DNA from: Geoalkalibacter ferrihydriticus DSM 17813 | GTDB lineage: Bacteria > Desulfobacterota > Desulfuromonadia > Desulfuromonadales > Geoalkalibacteraceae | Length of the DNA: 33,979 bases | Direction of reading: 5' to 3' | NCBI RefSeq assembly: GCF_000820505.1 | Contig: NZ_JWJD01000010.1 | Location: forward strand, 3,635 to 37,613 | In this document: positions 7,686 to 15,702 of the stretch, piece by piece | Position numbering within the stretch: position 1 is the first letter of the stretch | Layout: each line of letters starts with the position of its first letter | Program-made: the position numbers and the translations under genes | Notes under the pieces: model-generated | What the model was told of the DNA's origin: nothing | The model's input: only the letters and a program-made list of their open reading frames with translations | Databases searched by the model: none

Positions 7686-8798
7686 ATGAACCGGTTTTTT
7701 ATGAATGACACTGCAACAAAACAACAATGCCCCGCCGTCTGTCTGGTCTCGCCCTTTCCTCCACCTTATGGTGGCATGGCGATACAGGCGGAGAAACTGG
7801 CGGCGTTGCTGCGCGAACAGGGCAGCGAGGTTGTCGAGGTGCGCACCAATGGCGCGTCGGGGCAGGGCGGGGCCATGGCCCGAATTCCCGGAGTGCGCTC
7901 GATCATCAATCTTGCGCGTTTTCTGCGTGATCTCGATTCGGCGCTGCGCCGTACGGACGTGGTGTATTTTCTCAGCGGATTTTTCAACTTCTATTTTTGG
8001 GTCACTTTCCCGGCGTTGCTGCTGATTTATGCCCGGCGCAAACCGGTGGTGCTCAGCGCCAGAGGGGGCGATGCCGCGCGGTTTTTCCGGCGATACGGCA
8101 AACTGGTCGGCCCGGTTTTGCGGCGGGTTGATAAAATCACCACGCCATCGGGGTTTTTGCGCGATGTTTTCCGCGACGCATTTGCCCTTGAGGCACAAGT
8201 CATCCCCAACATCGCCGATCTGGATCAGTTTGAATTCCGGCGGCGCGACCAATTTCGCCCACGTCTGCTGGTGACGCGCAATCTTGAACAGATCTACGGC
8301 ATCGACACCGTGTTGCGCGCTTTTGCGCTCGTGCGGGAGCAACATCCCGACGCCACCCTTGTCATCGCCGGCGGCGGAAGTCTGCGCGCCGAACTTGAGC
8401 AGTTGGCCGCCGAACTCAAGGTTGACGATGCCGTAACCTTCCACGGCCCTGTCAGCCACGCCCAGATTCAGCGCCTTTACGGTGAATACGATATTTACGT
8501 CAACGCCTCACGCATCGACAATCTGCCCGGCTCGCTGCTCGAAGCCTTCGCCAGCGGCCTGCCGGTGGTCTCCACCCGCGCCGGCGGCATTCCGTACATG
8601 GTTGAAGATGGCGTCACCGGGATGCTGGTCGCCGTGGATGACCACCAGGCCCTTGCCGAACAGGTCTTGCGCATTATCGACGACCCGGCGTTGGGTCTGG
8701 CCCTTGCCGATGCCGCATACGCCGAGTCGCAAAAATATGCCCGCAAAAACGTGGCACCGCAATTGGTGAATTTATTGGCGCAGCATGCGCGGCCGTAG
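7686..8798 (+). CDS. Glycosyltransferase family 4 (GT-B)
   Basis: A 370-residue GT-B enzyme. The N-terminal domain has SPFPPPYGGMAIQAEKL, the usual acceptor-side Gly loop of GT4 enzymes. The C-terminal Glycos_transf_1 domain has a donor strand ATLVIAGGGSLRAEL and the motif PGSLLEAFASGLPVVST, containing the EAFASG/E(x7)E-like donor site, then GGIPYMVEDGVTGMLV. It transfers a sugar from a nucleotide donor onto the growing lipid-linked unit. ATG 7686 gives the longest form; ATG 7701 is possible since neither has a strong ribosome site. REP hairpins abut both ends: one stops six bases before the start, and the TAG of another (8795) is its stop codon. Confidence 0.87.
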   Translation: MNRFFMNDTATKQQCPAVCLVSPFPPPYGGMAIQAEKLAALLREQGSEVVEVRTNGASGQGGAMARIPGVRSIINLARFLRDLDSALRRTDVVYFLSGFFNFYFWVTFPALLLIYARRKPVVLSARGGDAARFFRRYGKLVGPVLRRVDKITTPSGFLRDVFRDAFALEAQVIPNIADLDQFEFRRRDQFRPRLLVTRNLEQIYGIDTVLRAFALVREQHPDATLVIAGGGSLRAELEQLAAELKVDDAVTFHGPVSHAQIQRLYGEYDIYVNASRIDNLPGSLLEAFASGLPVVSTRAGGIPYMVEDGVTGMLVAVDDHQALAEQVLRIIDDPALGLALADAAYAESQKYARKNVAPQLVNLLAQHARP

Positions 8799-8937
8799 GG
8801 GCGACCCGGTGGGTCGCCCTGGTTGGCGTACCCGGAATGTTGATTTGCATCACCCCGCGTGAAAGGGCGACCCGGTGGGTCGCCCATGACCGTCGACCAA
8901 TGGCGCAAATCAGGGCGACGCACCGGGTCGCCCCTAC
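8795..8937. repeat. REP cluster of three hairpins (GACCC stems)
   Basis: 8795-8819 starts GTAG, with TAG serving as the GT4 stop, and has stem CGACCC/GGGTCG. 8865-8885 is a headless copy of the same stem. 8913-8937 ends CTAC, with GACGC facing GGGTC, a partly mismatched hybrid stem. The cluster fills the space before the RAYT gene. Confidence 0.85.
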
Positions 8938-8976
8938 GATGAAATGTTGTTTATTTGAAGAAAGGGAGGGGGGGCC

Positions 8977-9579
8977 ATGTACAACCCCGACGTTCACAAC
9001 CGGCAATCCATCCGGTTGCGGGATTTTGATTATGGCGATGCCGGGGCGTATTTCGTGACGGTATGCGCCTGGCGGCGCGAATGTTTGTTTGGTGATGTGG
9101 TCGATGGCGATGTGCGGTTGAATGAATTGGGGGTGTTGGTGCGGGACGAATGGTTGCGCACCCCGGAGGTACGGCCCAACGTTGTATTGGATGAATTTGT
9201 CGTGATGCCGAATCATTTTCACGCGATTTTATGGATCACCGACCCCGTAGGGGCACGGCGTGCCGTGCCCGGTTTTGATCCTGCCGTCCCCGGTCCAAAC
9301 CCCGCACCACAAAACCAGGGCACGGCACGCCGTGCCCCTACGGTCGAAAAATTCGGTCGGCCTGTTGCGGGTTCATTGGCAACCATTGTTCGTTCATTCA
9401 AATCCGCCGCCACCAAACGCATCAACGCATTACGCAACAACGCCGGATGCCCGGTATGGCAACGCAATTATTATGAACACGTGATCCGCGGCGACCGCGA
9501 TTTGCACGCGGTGCGGCAATATATTGCCGACAACCCGGCTAAATGGGCATTGGACACCAACCACCCTGACCGGATTTAA
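8977..9579 (+). CDS. REP-associated tyrosine transposase (RAYT, Y1_Tnp family)
   Basis: A 200-residue HUH endonuclease related to IS200/IS605 TnpA. The metal-binding motif is MPNHFHAILWI (His80, His82). The C-terminal helix RNYYEHVIRG carries the tyrosine nucleophile (Tyr165 or Tyr166), and IADNPAKWALD is the usual RAYT tail. RAYTs cut single-stranded REP DNA next to a GTAG tetranucleotide and are thought to spread REPs. The start at 8977 has a strong AAAGGGAGGGG site. Residues 91-122 are encoded by two REP hairpins in inverted orientation, so the gene carries its own substrate in frame between the HUH motif and the tyrosine helix. REPs also flank both ends. Confidence 0.9.
   Translation: MYNPDVHNRQSIRLRDFDYGDAGAYFVTVCAWRRECLFGDVVDGDVRLNELGVLVRDEWLRTPEVRPNVVLDEFVVMPNHFHAILWITDPVGARRAVPGFDPAVPGPNPAPQNQGTARRAPTVEKFGRPVAGSLATIVRSFKSAATKRINALRNNAGCPVWQRNYYEHVIRGDRDLHAVRQYIADNPAKWALDTNHPDRI
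9247..9341. repeat. Inverted REP pair inside the RAYT coding sequence
   Basis: 9247-9270 is GTAGGGGC with stem CACGGC/GCCGTG; 9318-9341 is the reverse orientation ending CCCCTAC with the same stem. Both are in frame, encoding VGARRAVP and QGTARRAPT, with a 47-base spacer. Together they form a BIME-like unit. Confidence 0.9.
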
Positions 9580-9591
9580 CGGATGGTTCCC

Positions 9592-9615
9592 GTCGGGGCA
9601 CGGCGTGCCGTGCCC
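9592..9615 (+). repeat. REP hairpin with GTCG head, CACGG stem
   Basis: GTCGGGGC then CACGGCGTGCCGTG then CCC, 12 bases after the RAYT stop. The head has one change from GTAG. The stem is the same type as that inside the RAYT gene. Confidence 0.85.
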
Positions 9616-9752
9616 TGGATTTCTGGGAATAGTGCTCCAGGAATGGGAACAAGGCCGCAGGCAGCCTTCGGGGGCCGCCAAATCATTGATTGCTATAGCA
9701 ATCAAACGCCCTGACGGCTTGAAGGAAATTCTGCCTACGGGGGATGTGGATT

Positions 9753-10154
9753 TTACCAAATCGTTTGGGTTGGGGATTTGCGGATTTTTTCGTCCCGTGT
9801 AATCAATGGTATTTCGAAATGAAGCGCCGATGCGGCAATCAGGCGATCCGGCATGTCCGGAACATCGTTGCGGGGGATCTGTTGAATGGCAAGTGCGGCA
9901 TCAAGGTCGACGGTATCAACGACCAGTCCGGTACTAGGGTCATCAATGGCTTCCAGTAATAATTCAAGGGCCTCTTGTGGAATCCTGCTCTTTTCGACGA
10001 GGTAGACAATTTCGACAATTGTGATGGCCGAAATATACATTTTGGAATGGGTCTGTCCAACATGGTCTATGGCCGCCGCGGCGCTTGGTGACAGCTTTTC
10101 AGGTTCGGACAAGAGCCAAATCAAGGTATGGGTATCGAGGTAAATGTCACTCAT
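9753..10154 (-). CDS. PIN-domain toxin (VapC-like)
   Basis: A 133-residue PIN ribonuclease. The first acidic residue is in YLDTHTLIWLL, a conserved Glu lies in TIVEIVYL, and DMPDRLIAASALHFEIPLITRDEKI holds the later acidic metal ligands. This is the standard PIN order. It is close to the group annotated as type II toxin-antitoxin PIN toxins. Its start overlaps the stop of the small upstream gene by four bases (ATGA), so the two are translationally coupled. It is encoded opposite to the EPS genes, next to REP sequences. Confidence 0.87.
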   Translation of the reverse strand: MSDIYLDTHTLIWLLSEPEKLSPSAAAAIDHVGQTHSKMYISAITIVEIVYLVEKSRIPQEALELLLEAIDDPSTGLVVDTVDLDAALAIQQIPRNDVPDMPDRLIAASALHFEIPLITRDEKIRKSPTQTIW

Positions 10155-10387
10155 TTTTCGTCCCTGCCGGGGAAATTACCCCACATTTCCTTGCGGAGAT
10201 TTGAGATTTCCCCGTCTGAAATGTGAACGGAAAATCGACTCCAGAGGTTCTTCAGGCTCCGCCGTTCAGCACTGGCGGTTTTGGTTTTGAGGAATTCAAT
10301 AAAATCAATGACCTCGGTTTTTTTTTCAGGAGGAAGAGCGCGGAGAGATTCAATGATTTTTTTTTCTTCGGCCGATTGTGTGGACAT
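10151..10387 (-). CDS. Antitoxin partner of the PIN toxin (DUF2281/VapB-like)
   Basis: A 78-residue protein starting MSTQSAEEKKIIESLRALP, with PPEKKTEVIDFIEFLKTK. That helix-rich N-terminus is typical of DUF2281-type antitoxins. The C-terminal part (LWSRFSVHISDGEISNLRKEM) is probably the toxin-binding tail. I start at 10387 because AAGGGGG precedes it at good spacing; a longer reading to 10426 lacks a site. It likely neutralises the PIN protein and represses the pair, as is usual for such antitoxins; this is inference. Confidence 0.75.
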   Translation of the reverse strand: MSTQSAEEKKIIESLRALPPEKKTEVIDFIEFLKTKTASAERRSLKNLWSRFSVHISDGEISNLRKEMWGNFPGRDEK

Positions 10388-10515
10388 GAGAGCCCCCTTG
10401 CTGGATTTGTAAATAAAATCTAGCATTTGTCTGAAATCCTGTCAAAAACGATTCGTTGGGATTGATTATCGCGGGCTTGAGTTGAATTGGCCTACCATGC
10501 CCGACTCGGAACGTG

Positions 10516-10565
10516 CCGTGCCCTGTTTTGACCGCGCCGTGCCCTGTTTTGACCGCGCCGTGCCC
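10516..10565. repeat. 21-bp tandem repeat built from REP-like half-arms
   Basis: The unit CGTGCCCTGTTTTGACCGCG recurs with a 21-base period about 2.4 times. The GCCGTGCCC portion equals the right arm of the CACGG-type REP stem, so this looks like a REP remnant expanded in tandem. Confidence 0.75.
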
Positions 10566-10617
10566 GATTCTGGCCGTTTGCCGTACCCTGGTTGCGGGTT
10601 GCAAATAAATAGAGAAA

Positions 10618-10641
10618 GGGCACGGCACGCCGTGCCCCTAC
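10618..10641 (-). repeat. REP hairpin, CACGG stem, CTAC end
   Basis: GGGCACGGCACGCCGTGCCC then CTAC, 19 bases before the start of the second deacetylase. The head faces the downstream gene. Confidence 0.88.
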
Positions 10642-10660
10642 GGGAGACAACACCAACACC

Positions 10661-11668
10661 ATGCCCAAACCCAACGTCTTCATCACCATCGACACCGAAC
10701 ACAGCATCGGCGGCGCCTTTGCCGACCCGGCCCTCAAGCCCGTAGGCAACGACAAGCGCATCTATGGGCGTATTAACGGCCAGGAATACGGTATCCCGTT
10801 GATTATGGACATCGCCGATCGCTACGGCATTCCCCTCACTTTTTTCGTCGAAGTGCTCAACAAGTATTATTTTGGTGAGGAAGAAACCCGCGAGGTGTGC
10901 GAATACATTCTCGGACGCGGCCACGATGTCCAATTGCACCTGCACCCCAATTTTCTCAATTTTAAAGATTCCGACACGGCGGCGCGACAATATCGTGATA
11001 ATATGTCGGCTTACGATCTCGATGCGCAGAAGGCCTTGATCACCGAAGGAAAAGAGCTTTTGACCCGCTACTGCGGCCGCGCACCGACGGCCTTTCGCGC
11101 CGGCAATTACGGCGCCGACGCAAACACCCTCAAGGCCCTTAAAAGCAACGGTATTTTCATGGACAGCTCATACAATGCCGCTTTTCCCAAACACAGCCGA
11201 CGCCTTCACGCCGAAGCGCTCAACGACGCGGCTGAGATCGACGGGGTGTGGGAGCTGCCCATCACCAACTTTACCGAAAACATCCCCCTGCGCGGCGAAC
11301 GCCTCAAGCCCTTGGACCTAAACGGCGTGAGCCTGGCCGAAATGAAAGCGGTCATCCACCAGGCACTCGATGACCGCGGGCCGCGCAACCTCACCCTGAT
11401 TCTGCATTCCTTCAGCTTTCTCAAGGCCAGGGACGTGCAGTATCGCGAGTGTTCGGTACGCAAATATGTGATCGAGCGGTTTGAGGGGTTGTGCCGTACT
11501 CTTGCCGAATTGGGCGATAGGGTTCGGTGCCGCAGCTTTTCCGATCTGGCCGCGGAGGGGATGGAGCCGGTGGGAGAGGGGGCGGCGCAGGTGTTTCCGC
11601 GCATCTCTGCCGGGCTGTCGGTTTTGCGGGGTATTGAACAACAATATGGTGAGGTAAGTGCCCGCTGA
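10661..11668 (+). CDS. Polysaccharide deacetylase-like protein
   Basis: A 335-residue protein with a CE4-like barrel. FITIDTEHS replaces the classic TFDDG strand, YGIPLTFFVEV is the second strand, and HDVQLHLHPNF holds the paired His metal ligands. A later PTAFRAGNYGAD matches the R-x-G/P motif. Divergent relatives occur in many EPS clusters and may deacetylate the polymer or have another hydrolytic role. There is no signal peptide. It ends at TGA 11666-11668, where the A is also the first base of the ATG of the next gene, so it is coupled to the GT4. A CTAC-ended REP lies 19 bases before the start and GGGAGA is the nearest ribosome site. Confidence 0.8.
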   Translation: MPKPNVFITIDTEHSIGGAFADPALKPVGNDKRIYGRINGQEYGIPLIMDIADRYGIPLTFFVEVLNKYYFGEEETREVCEYILGRGHDVQLHLHPNFLNFKDSDTAARQYRDNMSAYDLDAQKALITEGKELLTRYCGRAPTAFRAGNYGADANTLKALKSNGIFMDSSYNAAFPKHSRRLHAEALNDAAEIDGVWELPITNFTENIPLRGERLKPLDLNGVSLAEMKAVIHQALDDRGPRNLTLILHSFSFLKARDVQYRECSVRKYVIERFEGLCRTLAELGDRVRCRSFSDLAAEGMEPVGEGAAQVFPRISAGLSVLRGIEQQYGEVSAR

Positions 11669-12786
11669 TGTCACAGTCACAGCTTCGTATTTTACATCTG
11701 GTCAATAATTTTGGTGTTGGTGGGCTTGAGAGCGTGATTCGCCAAATTGTTCTGACGCCGTGCAGTGAACTTCAGCCGCATGTGTGCGTCCTGAGCATGG
11801 CGGGCCGCTTTGCCAAGGCAGTCGCTGAAGAAGGCGTGCCTCTACATCATGTTGACCGGAAAAAAAAGAAAAAGCGCATAGGTGCGACCATCGCTGAAAT
11901 ATCCGAACTGGTAGCCCGCTGGCAAATCGATGTGATCCATTGTCATGACAGCAGTTCATGGTTTTTTGGCGCGATCGTGGGAAAGAAAATCTCTAAACGA
12001 GTCGTCGTCACTAGGCATGGCCGACTCGAAGAGTGGCGATGGAAAACCATAGCCTTGAACAAAATATTATCCCTGCTGACCGATCGCATCGTTGCGGTTT
12101 CTCCCGAAGTGCGGGACGATTTGGTCCAACGGGAGTTTATCAAGGGAAGCAAGGTTGACGTGATTTACAACGGAATCAACCTGGAACCCTTTGCCGTTGC
12201 CGGCAGTAAAGAGGCCGCAAAAAACAAATTGGGATTGGACGCCGGCAGTTTTGTCACGGGCACCGTCACGAGATTTTATCCGGTAAAAAATGTCGAATTG
12301 CAGATCGATATGGTTGAGCGTTTAAAAGACCGTATCCCACAGCTCAAACACCTCATCGTTGCGCCAATTGCCAACGACCTTGGAAGAAAGATCAAGGCGG
12401 ATATCGCTGAGCGCGGGCTTGAGGGCAATATAGTGTTGCTTGGCTACCGCGAGGATATCCCACAGGTTTTAAAGGCGATGGACCTTTTTGTGCTGACTTC
12501 TCTTTCGGAAGGCACCTCTATTGCCCTGATTGAAGCCATCGCGGCCAACCTGCCGGTAGTGGTGAGCAACGTGGGGGGCAATCCGAATCTGGTCGAGGAT
12601 GGGGTGAACGGCTTTTTGTTTGATCTGGATAAAGAAGGGGATTTTGAGGCCAAGGTGTTGCGGGTTTATGAAAACCGGGATGTTGCCGAAAAGTTCGCCT
12701 CGCAGCAAAGAGGGATTGCGGAAAAGTTTTCTGAAAAGAAAATGATCGCAAATTATAAATTCATCTATGAGAAATCTTGCAGATGA
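11668..12786 (+). CDS. Glycosyltransferase family 4 (GT-B)
   Basis: A 372-residue GT-B enzyme. It begins LRILHLVNNFGVGGLESVI, the N-terminal GGLE loop common in GT4 enzymes of EPS loci. The C-terminal half has VDVIYNGINLEPF, then FVLTSLSEGTSIALIEAIA with the acidic donor motif, and NVGGNPNLVEDGVNGFLF. It should add one sugar of the repeat unit using a nucleotide-sugar donor. It starts at the TGATG junction with the deacetylase and its own stop overlaps the ATG of the GNAT gene (ATGA). A sharp composition change to AT-rich follows at that overlap. Confidence 0.88.
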   Translation: MSQSQLRILHLVNNFGVGGLESVIRQIVLTPCSELQPHVCVLSMAGRFAKAVAEEGVPLHHVDRKKKKKRIGATIAEISELVARWQIDVIHCHDSSSWFFGAIVGKKISKRVVVTRHGRLEEWRWKTIALNKILSLLTDRIVAVSPEVRDDLVQREFIKGSKVDVIYNGINLEPFAVAGSKEAAKNKLGLDAGSFVTGTVTRFYPVKNVELQIDMVERLKDRIPQLKHLIVAPIANDLGRKIKADIAERGLEGNIVLLGYREDIPQVLKAMDLFVLTSLSEGTSIALIEAIAANLPVVVSNVGGNPNLVEDGVNGFLFDLDKEGDFEAKVLRVYENRDVAEKFASQQRGIAEKFSEKKMIANYKFIYEKSCR

Positions 12787-13370
12787 AATGGTTTATTAAG
12801 AACCATATATTTGCATTGGACGTTATGGAACTAATGTCGATGGATCTATCTCAAGATCTGTCTGCATTGAAAATAGCGCGACCTGAATTTGACGTTAAGG
12901 TTGTTAGGGTAATTGATCGGATTTTAGAAAAAAAAATTGAAAAAACAATTGATGAAATGGATTTAAAAAAAACATTCGATCTAAGTGAAGCAAAAAAAAG
13001 GTTAGCTAATGGCTATTATTTTTCTTATGCTTTGTCGCCCGAAGGAGAGGTTGTCGGGTGGTCATGGGCGGCAGTCAACAAAGTATATTTTTCGGAATTT
13101 AATAGAAATTTAAAAATAAATAGCAAAGAAGCTTTCACCTATAACGCGTTTGTGAGAAGTGACTACAGGGGTAAAAAAATAAACCGCTTCCTGAAGAATG
13201 CCTTGATTTCAAGATTAAAGAAAGATGGTTATAGTCAATTTTATGGTTACATACATACATGGAATAAATCTTCTATTAAGTCTTTAGAGTCAATCGGATT
13301 TAAACACGTTGGAAGAGTTTTTCATGGAAAGCTGTTATTTTTAGATTTTGTAAAAACAAAAAGGCATTAA
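12783..13370 (+). CDS. GNAT-family N-acetyltransferase
   Basis: A 195-residue protein. Acetyl-CoA-binding motif A is AFVRSDYRGKKINRFLKNA, with the R-G-K-K-I-N-R pyrophosphate loop. Motif B is SIKSLESIGFKHVGRVFHG. GNAT enzymes acylate amines, so it may N-acylate an aminosugar or amino-acid branch of the polymer (inference). The start ATG overlaps the previous stop (ATGA). The gene is very AT-rich and Lys-rich compared with the GT4 just before it, which suggests a different origin. The first 60 residues are not recognisable. Confidence 0.78.
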   Translation: MKWFIKNHIFALDVMELMSMDLSQDLSALKIARPEFDVKVVRVIDRILEKKIEKTIDEMDLKKTFDLSEAKKRLANGYYFSYALSPEGEVVGWSWAAVNKVYFSEFNRNLKINSKEAFTYNAFVRSDYRGKKINRFLKNALISRLKKDGYSQFYGYIHTWNKSSIKSLESIGFKHVGRVFHGKLLFLDFVKTKRH

Positions 13371-13377
13371 AGAAATT

Positions 13378-14547
13378 ATGGAGCAAATAGTTCTGCTAGA
13401 CTTGAAATTTAATCATTTCCAGATAATGCGTAATTTCAATCAAACGCTATTCAGGATAGCTGTATATTCGAATTCAAGAAATATATTTCACAATACCGCA
13501 ATAAAATTTGAACATATTAAAGCGGATGGTGATATCGACACCCAAATTTATTTGGCTGGGTTGTTGGCGTTAGGGGGAAATTTTAAAAAAAAACCCTTTA
13601 TTGTTCCGGCTACTGATGAAGAGGTTTTGTTCTTATATAAAAATTCCGAAATTATTGAAAAATATTACACAATAAGCAATCCAAAAAAAGATATTGTTGA
13701 AAATGTAATAGACAAATTTAACATTCAAGATTTGTTGAAATTCCATGGTTTCACTTATCCTAAAACAGCCCTTTTAAGTGACGGTTTTGAAACCGATTTA
13801 AAGCTTGATTATCCTTGCATTATAAAATCTGCTTCCGCAGGCGATTGGAAAAACGAAAAGTCAAGTACCCTTGTGGGTGAAAGCAAAGCTGTTGTTGTCA
13901 ATGACGCTGCGGAACTCGCATTATATTTTGAAAAATTTAAAAGAATTAGCCCTCGATTGATTGCTCAGGAAATTATTGAGCCGGCCGAAGGCGGCATTTT
14001 TTCTTTTTGCAGCTACTCGGACCGTGACGGAAAGGTGCTTCATGGTTTTGTCACGCAGAAGCTTATTCAATACCCCGAAGGTTTCGGCACCGCTGTGCTT
14101 TGTCAAACGGTGGACGATAATGAAGTCTATGAATTGGGTAGAAGTGTCATTGAGCGCCTTGGTGCCGATGGCGTTTGTGAAACTGAAATTATCCGTGATG
14201 CGCGCACAGGCAAGCTTATTATTATTGAGATCAACACCCGGCACTGGATGCAGCATCGGTTGTCGACGCGGTTAGGGGTCAATTATAGTTTGCTGGACTT
14301 CTATTACCGTACCGGAAACGATGAAAAGGTTCGAGAGTTTGTGGGCAACGCGAATGGCCGGCCGCGCAATTTTATCTGGTTTGATGATGTTGGTTTTATG
14401 ATTTACGTCGTGAAAAACCTGTTTCAGCCTAGGAAATGTAAATTAAGGGAAGTGTGGCGCAATAAGTGGGAATTTTCCCTTTTTTCGCTGACGGATTTGC
14501 GGCCGTTTTGGGGCTGTGTCTGGCAAAAAGTGTCAAAATTTCGCTAA
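13378..14547 (+). CDS. ATP-grasp ligase (carbamoyl-phosphate-synthase-like)
   Basis: A 389-residue ATP-grasp enzyme. After an unusual N-terminal domain, KFNIQDLLKFHGFTYPKT opens the ATP-grasp region. YPCIIKSASAGDW holds the first ATP lysine, LIAQEIIEP is the hinge that contacts adenine, and LIIIEINTRHW holds the metal ligands Glu284 and Asn286. The family joins a carboxylate, as an acyl-phosphate, to an amine. In a sugar cluster the substrate may be an amino acid attached to a sugar amine or uronic acid; this is inference. The first 40% is strongly AT-rich and the rest is not. It follows the GNAT gene by 7 bases. Confidence 0.83.
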   Translation: MEQIVLLDLKFNHFQIMRNFNQTLFRIAVYSNSRNIFHNTAIKFEHIKADGDIDTQIYLAGLLALGGNFKKKPFIVPATDEEVLFLYKNSEIIEKYYTISNPKKDIVENVIDKFNIQDLLKFHGFTYPKTALLSDGFETDLKLDYPCIIKSASAGDWKNEKSSTLVGESKAVVVNDAAELALYFEKFKRISPRLIAQEIIEPAEGGIFSFCSYSDRDGKVLHGFVTQKLIQYPEGFGTAVLCQTVDDNEVYELGRSVIERLGADGVCETEIIRDARTGKLIIIEINTRHWMQHRLSTRLGVNYSLLDFYYRTGNDEKVREFVGNANGRPRNFIWFDDVGFMIYVVKNLFQPRKCKLREVWRNKWEFSLFSLTDLRPFWGCVWQKVSKFR

Positions 14548-14567
14548 CGGTGAGTAAGGGGGGTCTT

Positions 14568-15650
14568 ATGGCAAGCCCTGGCGGTGGGTTGTCTAAGTCA
14601 TTGGCTTGGCGGGTCAAGCTGTTTTCTTTGGCCAACAAAACAAGTGTTGGCGCGTCGCGTAACAATCCGTTTACCTACATGGGTTGCATGTGTAAGAGCT
14701 ATAGCCTTTACCGGAAGCATGGTTTTCTTCCTGATGAGGCGATGAAGCTTGGACTTTTGAATTCAAAGGATGGCGTTGAAGGCAACTTCATCAGCAAAAT
14801 TCAGTTGGTGGCCCGTCAGAAGTTTCTTAATCATCCATCTTTTCAAGAGATGACGGAAGATAAGGCCGTATTCTACACGTTTTGTTCCCGAATGGGTTTG
14901 CCCACACCGCGGCTTTTGGCATTGTTCTTTAGTGCGTCATCAGGCATGCAATGGGGCCAACGACCTCTCGCCGGTGAAAGTCAGTGGGTAGATTTTTTTG
15001 ATAATTATTGCCCGCCTGAGTTTGTCGTTAAACCAAGCCTCGGTGTTTATGGCGAAGGCATACTTTTCGTTGAAAAAAATAGCCCTGGGTATTCCGGGGC
15101 AGAACTTTTCCGCACGCTACAAACCCATCCCAAATATCACTCCTTTGTTATTCAGGAATGTCTGCAAAATCACCCTGCGATCATGGCAATCAGTCCCAAG
15201 CGGGGCTTGCAAACAGTGCGCGTCATCACATTTGTGAAAGAAGATCTTAGCGTTGAGATTCTCATGGCCTACCTCAAGCCGATTGTGGGTGAAAACCGGA
15301 TTGACAATCACAGCAAGGGGTTTACGGGAAATCTTCTCTGCCAGATCAACCTTTCAGATGGGACTCTGGGGGATTTAGTTATGGTGGGGCAGGAAGGCGT
15401 TATTAAATTAGAGGCGCATCCGGATACGGGAAGTGTGTTTAAGGGGCAGAAAATGCCGCTTTGGGATGAGCTTTGTGGGTTAGCGCGCAGTGCAGCGAAA
15501 GGGTTTTTGCCTATGCGTGCAATTGGATGGGATGTCGCCGTGACACCGGAGGGGCCGTTGATCATTGAAGGAAATGCGCGGTGGGATCCCCCGAAGTTTG
15601 GAAATATTGAATTTTTGATGTGTTCTATGGGGGATAGTGAAAAGGTGTAA
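14568..15650 (+). CDS. Sugar-transfer-associated ATP-grasp protein
   Basis: A 360-residue protein resembling the ATPgrasp_ST domain family found beside glycosyltransferases. FVVKPSLGVYGEGILFV is the glycine-rich ATP loop, VIQECLQNHP the hinge, and RGLQTVRVITFV and IVGENRIDNHSKGFTGN are the family-typical middle motifs. LIIEGNARWDPP carries the metal-binding E-x-N. I chose ATG 14568 since AAGGGGGG lies six bases before it; an in-frame reading from 14466 would overlap the previous gene. Its likely job is an ATP-driven carboxylate-amine ligation on a sugar or amino acid. It is the second of three ATP-grasp genes in this cluster, in addition to ddl. Confidence 0.83.
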   Translation: MASPGGGLSKSLAWRVKLFSLANKTSVGASRNNPFTYMGCMCKSYSLYRKHGFLPDEAMKLGLLNSKDGVEGNFISKIQLVARQKFLNHPSFQEMTEDKAVFYTFCSRMGLPTPRLLALFFSASSGMQWGQRPLAGESQWVDFFDNYCPPEFVVKPSLGVYGEGILFVEKNSPGYSGAELFRTLQTHPKYHSFVIQECLQNHPAIMAISPKRGLQTVRVITFVKEDLSVEILMAYLKPIVGENRIDNHSKGFTGNLLCQINLSDGTLGDLVMVGQEGVIKLEAHPDTGSVFKGQKMPLWDELCGLARSAAKGFLPMRAIGWDVAVTPEGPLIIEGNARWDPPKFGNIEFLMCSMGDSEKV

Positions 15651-15702
15651 GTTTTTCTATCTAAATTGCTGAGAATGCAGATCTATTGATATTTGAGGAA
15701 TT

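Noticed and set aside
7560-8459. 299-codon minus-strand frame over REPs and the GT4 gene
   Set aside because: It starts in the GT4 coding region and ends in REP DNA, and shows no recognisable domain. The sense-strand GT4 motifs are unambiguous.
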